64,000 nt of DNA from assembly GCA_902494195.1 (NCBI GenBank), contig CABUSH010000007.1, positions 1-64,000 of the forward strand, in the 5' to 3' direction. The position numbers were made by a program, and so were the translations under genes. Below are positions 1 to 9,187 of this stretch, one piece after another; the stretch's first letter is position 1, and the number at the start of each line of letters is the position of its first letter. Source of the stretch: an uncultured Collinsella sp. Lineage in GTDB: Bacteria; Actinomycetota; Coriobacteriia; Coriobacteriales; Coriobacteriaceae. The notes below the pieces were generated by a model. That model was not told the DNA's origin and searched no databases. It saw nothing but the letters and a program-made list of their open reading frames with translations.

Positions 1-3
1 GAT

Positions 4-80
4 GGACCTGTAGCTCAGTTGGTTAGAGCGTCCGGCTGATAACCGGGAGGTCACAAGTTCGAATCTTGTCAGGTCCACCA
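4..80 (+). tRNA. tRNA-Ile (GAT)
   Basis: A 77-nt cloverleaf can be drawn. The 7-bp acceptor stem GGACCTG pairs with CAGGTCC, the anticodon loop CTGATAA gives anticodon GAT, the T loop reads TTCGAAT, and CCA is encoded at the end. It is followed directly by a hairpin terminator, so it appears to be transcribed alone or as the last gene of a transcript entering from outside the window. Confidence 0.97.
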
Positions 81-94
81 TCAAAACTGTGAAG

Positions 95-127
95 AGCCTC
101 GGGGCAATTGCCTTGGGGCTTTTTTCT
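95..127 (+). terminator. Terminator after tRNA-Ile
   Basis: AGCCTC pairs with GGGGCT around an inner GGCAA/TTGCC hairpin, followed by a run of six T. This fits an intrinsic terminator for the tRNA transcript. Confidence 0.75.
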
Positions 128-151
128 TACCAGCTAGACCAGTCTTAAAGC

Positions 152-183
152 AGCTAAAAGAGCCCCGTCCCAAAAAGACTACC
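152..183 (+). repeat. 32-bp CCCCGTCCC element, copy 1
   Basis: This segment matches 36561-36592 without gaps at most positions (shared AGCTAAAA, CCCCGTCCCAAA and CTAC). AGTCTT just upstream (142-147) can pair with AAGACT near the end, so the CCCCGTCCC part would sit in a loop. It lies in the leader region of the BFN-domain gene. Its function is unknown. Confidence 0.45.
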
Positions 184-276
184 TTGATTTTGTGTGCTGT
201 GAGAAAGATTGGGTAGTATAGCTATTCAATGCGGCGAAGGCGCCGTGTGTGAACCGTTACGTACCGGAGGTGTTCC

Positions 277-777
277 ATGGTTCGCGTCGACATAGAGACC
301 ATCGTCATGGCCGCCGGTCCCGTGCCATCGCTTATCGTGCTTCGCGAGCGCTGCAGCAAATCGGACTCCCCCGCGCCGCTGCGCTCCCTCTCTATCCAAA
401 CCGGCTCTTTTGAGGCTGCTGCCATCAGCCGCGGTATCGACACCGGCCGCACCGAGCGACCGATCGCCCACGACCTGTTGCTCGACACTCTCGATGCCCT
501 GGATGCGAAACTCGAGCGCATCGAGATTGTGCGCGCCGAGCCGCCCGTGTTCTACGCGACGGTCGTCGTTTTGGCCGGCGGCAGCGAACGCGGCATCGAT
601 GCCCGCCCAAGCGACGCCATCGCCCTTGCCGTGCGCAGTAATGCCCCCATGTTTGTGGAGGACGACATCATGAACCGCCTGGGCACCGTCTCTCCGGTTG
701 CCGAGCAGGTCGACGACGAGCAGGAGTTCGAGAAGTTCGACGAGTTCGTTCACACGCTCTCGCCCGACGATTTTTAA
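277..777 (+). CDS. BFN-domain (bifunctional nuclease family, DUF151) protein
   Basis: This 166-residue protein has the layout of the bifunctional nuclease (BFN/DUF151) family. An N-terminal beta-rich half is followed by the stretch with 'RPSDAIALAVRSNAPMFV' (about residues 110-127), the most conserved part of this family, and an acidic C-terminal tail. Family members are small cytoplasmic proteins reported to have DNase/RNase activity in plants and are of uncertain role in bacteria. A GGAGGTG ribosome binding site lies 4-10 bases before the ATG. The stop codon is followed immediately by the ATG of the next gene, so the two are probably translationally coupled. The family call is secure; the activity is not shown by sequence alone. 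Confidence 0.85.
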   Translation: MVRVDIETIVMAAGPVPSLIVLRERCSKSDSPAPLRSLSIQTGSFEAAAISRGIDTGRTERPIAHDLLLDTLDALDAKLERIEIVRAEPPVFYATVVVLAGGSERGIDARPSDAIALAVRSNAPMFVEDDIMNRLGTVSPVAEQVDDEQEFEKFDEFVHTLSPDDF

Positions 778-1167
778 ATGATGGGTAGCCATGAGACGGA
801 GTATGCGCTGATGGGATGTGGCGTTTCGGCCGAGGCTGCCGCCATTGCCCGCGAGGCTCAGATGCGCTCGGAGGCCTCCGAAGCCGCGCGCATCGCCTAT
901 GTGATGCAGGCACGTACGCTTCGCGAGCGCCGTGCCTCCTTTATCAAGATGGTTGCCGTCTCCGCGCTTGTCGCGGCAATCTCATCGCGCCTTCGTGGTA
1001 CAGTTGGTGCGCTTGGGTTTTCGATTTCGACGGGCCTGGTAATCTGGGGCGTGGTCGATGCCGTGATGCTGACCAATCAGATCAAGGTGCTCGATAAGCG
1101 TGCGGCCGACATGATGCGCGCTCGCGATGCCGCCGCCAAGATCGCTGCCGAGGCACAAAAACTGTAA
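778..1167 (+). CDS. Small membrane protein of unknown function
   Basis: This 129-residue protein has an alanine- and arginine-rich amphipathic N-terminal half (about residues 15-55, probably helical), then one or two hydrophobic segments at about 57-95 with 'VAVSALVAAISSRL' and 'GALGFSISTGLVIWGVVDAV', and a charged alanine-rich C-terminal helix. It starts directly at the stop of the BFN-domain gene with two consecutive ATG codons (778 and 781), so its expression is likely coupled. I do not recognise the family. It could be a small inner-membrane accessory protein. Confidence 0.7.
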   Translation: MMGSHETEYALMGCGVSAEAAAIAREAQMRSEASEAARIAYVMQARTLRERRASFIKMVAVSALVAAISSRLRGTVGALGFSISTGLVIWGVVDAVMLTNQIKVLDKRAADMMRARDAAAKIAAEAQKL

Positions 1168-1197
1168 CGACGCCGGACTCGATGGGAAGGTCTAAAA

Positions 1198-1647
1198 ATG
1201 GCACAGGATATGCAGGACGCCGGAAACGTCTCCGCCGAGCTCGACGCCATGGTGTGCGACCTCATCGGGGCATTTTTGGACGATCTTGCCGCTGGCGAGA
1301 ATCCGGGTGTCGTCGTTGCGATCGAGGATGCCGCGTCCAACCGCTATCTGGCGGCACTCGACGAAGACGGCGAGGAGGCATGCCTCGAGGCTGCCACCAA
1401 CTTTATCTCTGAGCACAAGATGGGCCTTAAGGACGAGGGCCTGGGCCGCATCGCCCGTTACGCCATCGGCTACACCGGTTGTGTCGAAATTGACGGCGGC
1501 TACCATGATGCCCTGCTCGTGAGCTTCTTTGAGGCGACGCTCGAGAGCGGCTTTTCGGCATACGTGCTGTATGAGGGCATGGGCGCCGGCGATGGTTTTA
1601 TGTGGAGCGACCCTGAACCTGCAGGTGAGGAAACCCCTCTTATCTAA
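1198..1647 (+). CDS. Hypothetical acidic protein
   Basis: This 149-residue acidic protein has no obvious signal peptide or membrane segment and is likely cytoplasmic. A GGGAAGG ribosome binding site at about 1181-1187 supports the ATG at 1198. It lies 30 bases after the preceding small membrane protein gene and on the same strand, so the three genes from 277 probably form one operon. The residue pattern looks like a compact alpha/beta domain ('IARYAIGYTGCVEIDGGYHDALLVSFFEA', split here by eye into strands and helices), but I do not recognise a family and propose no function. Confidence 0.7.
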   Translation: MAQDMQDAGNVSAELDAMVCDLIGAFLDDLAAGENPGVVVAIEDAASNRYLAALDEDGEEACLEAATNFISEHKMGLKDEGLGRIARYAIGYTGCVEIDGGYHDALLVSFFEATLESGFSAYVLYEGMGAGDGFMWSDPEPAGEETPLI

Positions 1648-1764
1648 AATCGCTAAAATAAACGAGTTTTCGGTAAAAGGCTCAATATTCCCGCCGAGCG
1701 TTGTGCTGCTGGGCGGGTCGCATACGCGTGCCGTTTGTATATGGATAGAAGATAGGGGAACTAC

Positions 1765-3603
<1,839 letters not shown>

Positions 3604-3633
3604 GCGCTGGGCTTTATAGCGACTAACAAGAAA

Positions 3634-3665
3634 GGGCGTCGACCGCAATGGTCGGCGCCCTTTTT
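3634..3665 (+). terminator. Terminator after typA
   Basis: GGGCGTCGACC and GGTCGGCGCCC form an 11-bp stem with one wobble, followed by TTTTT. Confidence 0.9.
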
Positions 3666-3691
3666 GGTCCAAGGGGAACAGGTTCGTTTGC

Positions 3692-3726
3692 ACCACCACA
3701 AAGGTGCCTGTCCCCCTTGTGGTGGT
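3692..3726. repeat. 35-bp palindromic element (CTGTCCCC family), copy 1
   Basis: ACCACCACAA at the left pairs with TTGTGGTGGT at the right around a centre containing CCTGTCCCC. The reverse complement of 63649-63683 matches it at 32 of 35 positions. It lies between the converging ends of typA and the next minus-strand gene. Shorter relatives lie near 40320, 57780, 59820 and 62970. Confidence 0.7.
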
Positions 3727-3732
3727 TGGCGG

Positions 3733-4878
3733 CTAAGCGGTGGGGAGTTCCGGCGTATTAGCCGGCTGTTGCGACTTGAGGTGGGCGTTGCGCCAGATGA
3801 TCTGGATAACGTAGCCGAGCGTGAAGACAAAGGCCACGCCGCTGATGAAATCGCCTACGAGGGGGATTGCCGTAAGCACGCCCGCGGCGATACCGCCCAC
3901 GGCTGCCATGGCGTAGCGGTTCTGGTTGTGTCCGACCATGCGGGCGATTGCGCACCCCGCAAAGGCACTCGACACCAATGCGATGCCGATAACGCCGCAC
4001 AAGAGGGCTCCGGCAAGCGACAGGCCAGCGATAGAGATAATCAGCAGTAGGACGGCGGGGGCGACAGCAATCGTACCCAGAAGACCGCTCACCCACAGGG
4101 GCGCGGGATGCTGGTGGAGCATACCGGCGGCGCTGGCAGTCGCACGCGGAAAGACGAGCTCGAGCAGCAGAGCGACAAAGCAGGTCGAGAGTGCCGCGGC
4201 GACGATGCCGCCGATGACATCGTTAACGGTGGAAGTACCCTCGTTTTCGGTGCGGTCGATCTTGAGGGCACCGACCTCGGCTCCCGCGGCGCGCTCGGGG
4301 TCCTCGGAGACGTGCGCGTTCACGGTGCCGGTGATGTGGGCGTTCTTGCCCAGGATGAGCTTGTCGGCCCAAACCTCGACATCGCCCTCGACGGTGCCAT
4401 CGATGGTCACCGTATCGCCCGCGAGCGCTGCCGACTTGGTAGAGCCGCGCAGGGCAACCGTCTCGCCTATCGCATAGAAGCAGTTGGCGGTGCTGTCGGA
4501 ATTGAGCACGACGTGCTGACCGACGACCGTGACGCTGCCATCAACCGTAGTCTTGGCAATGTCGATGGTGCGCGCCGCAAGACGAACGGCGCCGCCCACC
4601 GTGCAGTCGCGGATCGAGAGGGTATCGCCCGCAGCGATGATATCGCGGTCGATGGAGGTGTCGTCCAGGTTGAGGCTCTGACCTGCCCAGTACAGGTCAC
4701 CTTCGACGCCGGACGGAGTGGCGTCGTTGTCGGTCGCAAGTACGTTGCCTGCGGTGTCCGTGCCGGCAAAAGCCGTAGCAGGAAGTGCGGTGAGCGCCAG
4801 AGCGATGAGCGCGAATAGGATGGTGATGCGGCCCCACGCTTTACGGCGTTGGGTCGACGGGAATTGATTGTGGGGCAT
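3733..4878 (-). CDS. Secreted/membrane polymer-forming (bactofilin-like) protein
   Basis: The chosen start (MPHNQF, ATG at 4876-4878) follows AAGGATT and gives 381 residues. A signal-like segment (about residues 17-38, ending 'ATAFAG') leads into a repetitive middle part (about 60-200). There, short strands with repeated 'IDRDIIAAGD', 'GGAVRLAA' and 'VDGSVTVVG' patterns resemble the right-handed beta-helix of bactofilin/polymer-forming proteins. The C-terminal third has four to five membrane segments. Such proteins may form a scaffold outside the membrane. An upstream in-frame ATG at 4926 has no ribosome binding site. It shares the strand with the TRIC-family gene, 106 bases away, so the two may be cotranscribed. 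Confidence 0.75.
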   Translation of the reverse strand: MPHNQFPSTQRRKAWGRITILFALIALALTALPATAFAGTDTAGNVLATDNDATPSGVEGDLYWAGQSLNLDDTSIDRDIIAAGDTLSIRDCTVGGAVRLAARTIDIAKTTVDGSVTVVGQHVVLNSDSTANCFYAIGETVALRGSTKSAALAGDTVTIDGTVEGDVEVWADKLILGKNAHITGTVNAHVSEDPERAAGAEVGALKIDRTENEGTSTVNDVIGGIVAAALSTCFVALLLELVFPRATASAAGMLHQHPAPLWVSGLLGTIAVAPAVLLLIISIAGLSLAGALLCGVIGIALVSSAFAGCAIARMVGHNQNRYAMAAVGGIAAGVLTAIPLVGDFISGVAFVFTLGYVIQIIWRNAHLKSQQPANTPELPTA

Positions 4879-4984
4879 AGTGAATCCTTCGTCAGATGCT
4901 CGATATGCACCTAACAGGGTACCCAACGCGTGGGCGCTCTAAAAGAACCTCTCGGTTGCATTTCGAAGGATGAGCCCGCGCAAT

Positions 4985-5674
4985 CTACTTTTTGTGGTGC
5001 AAAAAGCGCGCGATGTCCTCTTCGGTGGGGCTTTTGATGTCAAAGCGCAGCGACAGCCAACGCAGGCCCATGGTCACTACGACGCAAACGACCAGCGCGA
5101 CGACATTGCTGACCAAGCCGCTCATGACGAGGCAGACATAGCTTGCCGATCCGGCGATAGCCGCGATGGCATAGAAGTTGGTGCGCTGGAAAATACCCGG
5201 AACCACGCCCATAAAGCCGTCGCGCAACATGCCGCCGCCCACGGCGGTGAAAAAGCCCATCATGATGCATACGGCCGGTGCGAATCCGTAGACCAGCGCC
5301 TTGTCCGCGCCGGTTGCCGCATAGATGCCCACCGAGATGATGTCGAGCAGGGGAATGAGTTTTTCGGGCTTGTCGACGATTGCCGGGAAAATGTAGATGA
5401 TGGCTGCCGTGGCAATGGAAAGCGGGAGCGCCATCGGCTGGTTGAGGATGTAGACGTTGCCCACTTGCAGCGTCATATCGCGCAAAAGACCGCCGCCCAG
5501 GCCGCAAACCACGGCGAGCGCGACGGCGCCCACCAGGTCGAGCTTGTGCTCGCGCGCGACCAGAACGCCCGAGATCGATGCCGCGACAACAGCGAACATC
5601 TCGAGCCAAAACGGGATGGCGACCATGGCATCCGAGGCGTGTGAGGTAACGGTCATAGCGGCGACGACGGGCAA
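4985..5674 (-). CDS. TRIC-type / UPF0126 membrane protein
   Basis: This 229-residue protein has about seven membrane segments and two internally repeated halves, each with a GGGxxRD motif ('GGGLLRD' near 59 and 'GGGMLRD' near 146). This is the hallmark of the UPF0126 family, structurally related to trimeric intracellular cation channels. Bacterial members act as potassium-permeable channels or have been linked to glycine transport. It is an integral membrane protein. The exact start is uncertain: MPVVAAM or the later MTVTSH could be used, as there is no strong ribosome binding site. Confidence 0.88.
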   Translation of the reverse strand: MPVVAAMTVTSHASDAMVAIPFWLEMFAVVAASISGVLVAREHKLDLVGAVALAVVCGLGGGLLRDMTLQVGNVYILNQPMALPLSIATAAIIYIFPAIVDKPEKLIPLLDIISVGIYAATGADKALVYGFAPAVCIMMGFFTAVGGGMLRDGFMGVVPGIFQRTNFYAIAAIAGSASYVCLVMSGLVSNVVALVVCVVVTMGLRWLSLRFDIKSPTEEDIARFLHHKK

Positions 5675-5785
5675 GGTGGGGTCCTTTGTGTTGCGGGTTT
5701 AGACAATGCCCGTACATAGTACATGGTTGGCGGGTCTGGCGACCCTATAGCTCGGTAAACGGTCGGGACTGGATGCGGGCGTAGG

Positions 5786-5858
5786 CACCAAACGTGTACA
5801 TCAGCCTCCAAAGATGTCAAAAAATGTCGTTTTTGGAGGGTGATGTACACGTTTGGTG
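5786..5858. repeat. Long hairpin repeat, copy 1 (flanks nuclease-fold gene)
   Basis: An 18-bp perfect arm (5786-5803) pairs with 5841-5858. The pairing then continues inward (CCTCCAAA with TTTGGAGG), leaving only a small central loop. A nearly identical hairpin lies exactly 1200 bp to the right (6991-7054). This copy sits just downstream of the minus-strand gene at 5877-6884 and could act as a terminator. Confidence 0.85.
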
Positions 5859-5876
5859 TGGGGCGCTGAGATGCCG

Positions 5877-6884
5877 CTACTCGGAAGGCATGTCTTCGCC
5901 CTGCGCGCCCTTCCAGTTGCGGATAAGTGCCTTGCGCAGTTCGTTTTGCTTTCGCTGGTGCTCGGCGTCCGTGCAGCGGGGCATACCGAGTGCTTCGCGA
6001 ATATTGTTCATGGCGCGGTGAAAGGCAAGCTGACTTGCGAACTGTGCCGAGGTGAGCGTAACGATTCGATATCCCATTTGGGCGAGCACGGCCTCTCGTT
6101 CCGCGTCCGCTCCCTTGCGTTCGACCTCATCGTGAAAGCCGCCCTTATATTCGATGCCGAGTTCTCTGCGCTGATAAGTAACAAGAGTGTCGATTTTGAG
6201 CGTTCGGGCTTTTGTGCAATGCCAAAGACGTTGAGGGATTTCGAGCGGTTTATTGAGTTCGATACCTCGGATACCAACGCCGCCTTCGCTTGTTGGAAGT
6301 GAAAGGGCGATGGACGATGCGGTCTCCATGGGCGAGGCTGAGTGGTCGTAGATGTGTCTGAGCGCGAGTCTGGCGCGTGTGGCGCCGGGTTTGCCAGGGT
6401 GCCGATCGAGTAACTCGACAATTTCGTCCTTGGAGGTGGTGGCTGGTTGCTCGGTATAAGGGTCGGAGGGATTGAGCCCCATGCGATAGTCGCCGCAAGC
6501 TTCGTAACCATACTCGAGGTATTCGATCCTATCCATCCACTCGGCAGTGAGCACGAAGGTGAAGGCTTCGTCGGTGATAAAGATGCCGGGCGTAAGCTCG
6601 CCAATATGGTCGTAGGGTAGGTTTTGGCCGAGAACGTGGCAAGTGACACCGTTGGTGCGAATTCGCTCGAAAGCAAATACTACGGAGATGTCGATAGTCT
6701 TGAGCATGGTGGACGGAATGCCGCAGTCGGTAAGTGCCTGCCGAATGCGCGCGATGCGTTGCTGGGTAGAGAGGCCCCGCACACCTATCTGGTAGTCGCG
6801 TTGTGCGACGGCTCGAACCAGGTCTTGTGGCGCATGGTGGACGAGCCATGCGGCTTTATGCGTAATGAGAACAGGAGTATCCAT
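5877..6884 (-). CDS. PD-(D/E)XK-like endonuclease-domain protein
   Basis: The start MDTPVLITHK (ATG at 6882-6884) follows GAGAGGTCCCT and gives 335 residues. The last third carries 'LKIDTLVTYQ' followed by 'LGIEYKGGFH'. This D...ExK pattern, with a following conserved helix and the strand 'MGYRIVTLTSAQF', resembles the DUF559/Vsr-like nuclease domain often fused to AbiEi-like N-terminal regions in Actinobacteria. The N-terminal two thirds ('ITHKAAWLVHHAPQD') are of unknown fold. The gene stands alone between two near-identical long hairpins. A role in toxin or defence systems is possible but not shown. It is cytoplasmic, with no signal or membrane segment. Confidence 0.7.
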   Translation of the reverse strand: MDTPVLITHKAAWLVHHAPQDLVRAVAQRDYQIGVRGLSTQQRIARIRQALTDCGIPSTMLKTIDISVVFAFERIRTNGVTCHVLGQNLPYDHIGELTPGIFITDEAFTFVLTAEWMDRIEYLEYGYEACGDYRMGLNPSDPYTEQPATTSKDEIVELLDRHPGKPGATRARLALRHIYDHSASPMETASSIALSLPTSEGGVGIRGIELNKPLEIPQRLWHCTKARTLKIDTLVTYQRRELGIEYKGGFHDEVERKGADAEREAVLAQMGYRIVTLTSAQFASQLAFHRAMNNIREALGMPRCTDAEHQRKQNELRKALIRNWKGAQGEDMPSE

Positions 6885-6990
6885 TAGGGACCTCTCGCTT
6901 CGAGCTGACACCAACCTCTTATGTCCGTTGAGGTGGGGAAATATACCGGATGTGAGCAAATCGACTCATGCTCGGTGCGCGTCATATGCG

Positions 6991-7054
6991 AACGTGTACA
7001 TCACACTCCAAAGATGTCTAAAAATGTCGTTTTTGGAGGGTGATGTACACGTTT
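6991..7054. repeat. Long hairpin repeat, copy 2
   Basis: AACGTGTACATCA pairs with TGATGTACACGTT, with an inner CTCCAAA/TTTGGAG stem. It differs from copy 1 by only a few bases in 64. It lies upstream of the minus-strand nuclease-fold gene, so the gene is bracketed by the two copies in the same orientation. Confidence 0.85.
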
Positions 7055-7081
7055 GGGATTCAAGTTGAGATCGAAAGCGAT

Positions 7082-7241
7082 GGGGGCGTGGCTGAAGAGG
7101 AGGGATGTCCAAATTTTGAGCTTCGCTCAAAATTTATCCGGTCGGCTGGCGCCGACCGCGCTGCGCTAAAAACGCGCCACTGGCGCGTTTTCTTTACGCT
7201 TTGCGCCCTGGCGGGTTCGAATCCCTCCTCCTCCGCCGTAT
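7082..7241 (+). pseudogene. tRNA-Ser-derived element with internal hairpins
   Basis: The left end (GGGGGCGTGGCTGAAGAGG) resembles the acceptor and D-arm of a class II tRNA. The right end (7213-7237) is identical over 25 bases to the T-arm/acceptor 3' strand of the tRNA-Ser(CGA) at 7302-7392, but on the opposite strand. Between them, in place of the anticodon and variable arms, are three consecutive perfect hairpins at 7111-7135, 7140-7157 and about 7170-7189. It does not encode CCA and the acceptor does not pair well, so it is probably a relic or chimera rather than a working tRNA. Confidence 0.4.
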
Positions 7242-7263
7242 TTGCTTGTAAGGGACTCTAAAC

Positions 7264-7288
7264 AAAAAAGCCCCCGTTTTCGGGAGCT
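7264..7288 (-). terminator. Terminator after tRNA-Ser(CGA)
   Basis: Read on the minus strand, AGCTCCCG and CGGGGGCT form a stem with an AAAA loop, followed by TTTTTT. Confidence 0.85.
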
Positions 7289-7301
7289 TTCTCAACCAAA
7301 A

Positions 7302-7392
7302 TGGCGGAGGAGGAGGGATTCGAACCCTCGTGACCTTATACAGGCCAAACGGTTTTCGAGACCGCCGCATTCAACCACTCTGCCACCCCTCC
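7302..7392 (-). tRNA. tRNA-Ser (CGA)
   Basis: A 91-nt class II tRNA on the minus strand. The acceptor GGAGGGG pairs with CTCCTCC with one wobble, the anticodon loop is CTCGAAA (anticodon CGA), there is a long variable arm, the T loop is TTCGAAT, and CCA is encoded. Confidence 0.97.
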
Positions 7393-7401
7393 GCGTGGGG
7401 T

Positions 7402-7431
7402 AAAAACAAAGCAGGCTCGAAGGCCTGCTTT
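7402..7431 (-). terminator. Terminator after tRNA-Ser(GGA)
   Basis: On the minus strand AAAGCAGG pairs with CCTGCTTT, followed by GTTTTT. It lies between the two tRNA-Ser genes, which suggests separate transcripts. Confidence 0.8.
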
Positions 7432-7440
7432 GGAATTAAC

Positions 7441-7531
7441 TGGCGGAGAGTCAGGGATTTGAACCCTGGAGACGCTTTTGACGCCTACACGATTTCCAAT
7501 CGTGCTCCTTCGGCCACTCGGACAACTCTCC
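7441..7531 (-). tRNA. tRNA-Ser (GGA)
   Basis: A 91-nt class II tRNA on the minus strand. The acceptor is GGAGAGT/ACTCTCC, the anticodon loop TTGGAAA gives GGA, the variable arm is long, the T loop is TTCAAAT, and CCA is encoded. Confidence 0.97.
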
Positions 7532-8035
7532 GTTAAATGCGAAAGTCAGTATACACGAGGAACCGCAAAGTGCAAACAGAAAAGTTGGCATTTTTTAAAA
7601 CGCTTGGCCGCGCTTGTCGTTGCAGTGGGGTTTGAGGTGCCAAAAAACGGCTTCCGACCAGCGGGGTTGATTAACTCAATTGTTCAAAAGGGGTATTCAT
7701 AAGCGACTTGGCAATGAATTTAAAAATCTTTGGGTGGCGCTGTGGACCACTGGTATGCATTTTGCGACCACAGCCTTGTGCCCGTTGACCTGTGGCTTGG
7801 CTCAGCTTGTCCCCGCGGCGTCGTATCTTGTCCACAAATCCGTCAAGCACTTGGTCAGCATTTGGTTGGAAGACGCATGAAACGTCGTGCGAGTATGGGC
7901 ATATGTGGAGGTCATGAGGTTGTAGCTGCATATTCTTGCAGCCTAGGAGGTTGAAAGATATTATTACCAAGTCTTTTCCTGCTTCAGGCGCACCTTCACG
8001 ACCTGAAGCCACATTTGCCCAGAGGAGGTGACAAT
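7532..8035. other. Intergenic region upstream of rpsF
   Basis: About 500 bases without a convincing gene. It contains two AT-rich patches (near 7590-7605 and 7715-7730), one sequence TTGTCCACA (7828-7836) equal to the actinobacterial DnaA-box consensus, and looser TGTGGA-type sequences near 7740 and 7902. The rpsF leader hairpin lies at the right end. A promoter for the ribosomal protein operon is expected here, but I could not pick a convincing -35/-10 pair. Confidence 0.4.
7981..8009 (+). promoter_or_regulatory. Leader hairpin upstream of rpsF
   Basis: GCTTCAGG (7981-7988) pairs perfectly with CCTGAAGC (8002-8009) around a 13-base loop, 26 bases before the rpsF start. rpsF leaders in many bacteria carry a structure bound by the S6:S18 complex for autoregulation. 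The position fits, but the S6:S18-specific loop motif was not verified. Confidence 0.4.
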
Positions 8036-8329
8036 ATGAAGGCTTATGAACTGCTGTTCTTTGTTGACCCGTCGCTCGACCCCGAGACTCGTCTCGCTGT
8101 TATGAAGCGTATCGATACCACGATCGCTGAGGGCGCTGGCAAGGTCGACTCCGTTGACGAGTGGGGCAAGCGCAAGCTCGCCTACGAGATCAACGACCTC
8201 ACCGATGGTGACTACACCCTCATCAACTTCCACGCAGATCCTACCCAGATCGCCGAGCTTGATCGCGTCCTGCGCATCACCGACGCTGTGGTCCGCCACA
8301 TGATCGTCCGTCGCGACGACCAGGAGTAA
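8036..8329 (+). CDS. rpsF: 30S ribosomal protein S6
   Basis: The 97-residue protein starting MKAYELLFFVDPSLD is full length for S6 and has the typical 'YELLFFVDPS' N-terminus, 'KRKLAYEINDLTDGDYTLINF' centre and C-terminal 'DAVVRHMIVRRD'. S6 binds 16S rRNA with S18 in the platform of the small subunit. AGGAGGTG at 8023-8030 fixes the ATG at 8036 rather than an upstream in-frame start. It heads the classical rpsF-ssb-rpsR-rplI operon. Confidence 0.97.
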   Translation: MKAYELLFFVDPSLDPETRLAVMKRIDTTIAEGAGKVDSVDEWGKRKLAYEINDLTDGDYTLINFHADPTQIAELDRVLRITDAVVRHMIVRRDDQE

Positions 8330-8377
8330 GACTGTCGTTTTGGACTGGGCTTGTGCCCCAAGAGGAAGTAGTGAGTT

Positions 8378-8833
8378 ATGAGCATCAATCGAGTGAACAT
8401 CACCGGTAACCTCACGCGTGATCCCGAGCTGCGCGCCACCGCCGGCGGAACCCAGGTTCTGTCCTTTGGCGTCGCCGTGAACGATCGTCGCCGCAACCCG
8501 CAGACTGGCGAGTGGGAGGACTATCCCAACTTTGTCGACTGCACTATGTTCGGCACGCGCGCCGAGGCCGTGAGCCGTTTCCTGGCAAAGGGAAACAAGG
8601 TCGCGATCGAGGGCAAGCTGCGCTACAGCTCTTGGGAGCGCGACGGCCAGCGCCGGAGCAAGCTTGAGGTCATCGTCGATGAGATCGAGTTTATGAGCTC
8701 CCGCGGTGGCCAGGGTGGCTACGATCAGGGCGGTTACGCCCCCGCAGCCCCTGCAGCGCCCGCACCGCGTCCTGCCGCACCGGTGGCTACGCCGCCCGCG
8801 GTCGACGTCTACGATGAGGACATCCCGTTTTAA
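8378..8833 (+). CDS. ssb: Single-stranded DNA-binding protein
   Basis: The 151-residue protein has an N-terminal OB fold (residues 1-110: 'INRVNITGNLTRDPELR', 'FGVAVNDRRRN', 'EGKLRYSSWERDGQRRSKLEVI'). A glycine/proline/alanine-rich linker and the acidic tip 'DEDIPF' follow, the conserved protein-interaction tail. SSB coats single-stranded DNA as a tetramer and recruits repair and replication partners. It sits between rpsF and rpsR, as in most Gram-positive bacteria. GAGGAAG lies 9-15 bases before the ATG. Confidence 0.97.
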   Translation: MSINRVNITGNLTRDPELRATAGGTQVLSFGVAVNDRRRNPQTGEWEDYPNFVDCTMFGTRAEAVSRFLAKGNKVAIEGKLRYSSWERDGQRRSKLEVIVDEIEFMSSRGGQGGYDQGGYAPAAPAAPAPRPAAPVATPPAVDVYDEDIPF

Positions 8834-8905
8834 GGGCTGTTCACCTATTTTTGAGTGAGAGGCGGCTTCGGTTCGCCGAAGTTGCCAAACGAAAGGTATT
8901 TTGAC

Positions 8906-9172
8906 ATGGCTAATGATTTTTCTGCACGTCAGCCGCGTCGTAAGTACTGCCAGTTCTGCAAGGAGAACACTGAGTTCATCGACTATAAGGACACTCAGCT
9001 TCTCCGTAAGTACATGACCGACCGTGGCAAGATCAAGCCCCGTCGCGTCACTGGCGCTTGCACGCAGCATCAGCATGACATCGCCAACGCCATCAAGCGC
9101 GCCCGCGAGATGGCTCTCCTGCCGTACACCGTCCCCGTGGTTTCCTCTCGTGGCAACCGCGACCGCGGCTAA
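8906..9172 (+). CDS. rpsR: 30S ribosomal protein S18
   Basis: The 88-residue protein starts MANDFSARQPRRKYCQFC. It keeps the S18 core 'DYKDTQLLRKYMTDRGKI', 'PRRVTGACTQHQHDIANAIK' and 'REMALLPY'. The CQFC...C arrangement near residues 15-18 is typical of zinc-binding (C+) S18 paralogues, so zinc binding is possible. GAAAGG precedes the ATG at 8906. An upstream in-frame extension from 8855 lacks homology and is not used here. Confidence 0.96.
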   Translation: MANDFSARQPRRKYCQFCKENTEFIDYKDTQLLRKYMTDRGKIKPRRVTGACTQHQHDIANAIKRAREMALLPYTVPVVSSRGNRDRG

Positions 9173-9187
9173 GAAGGGAGACGCATC

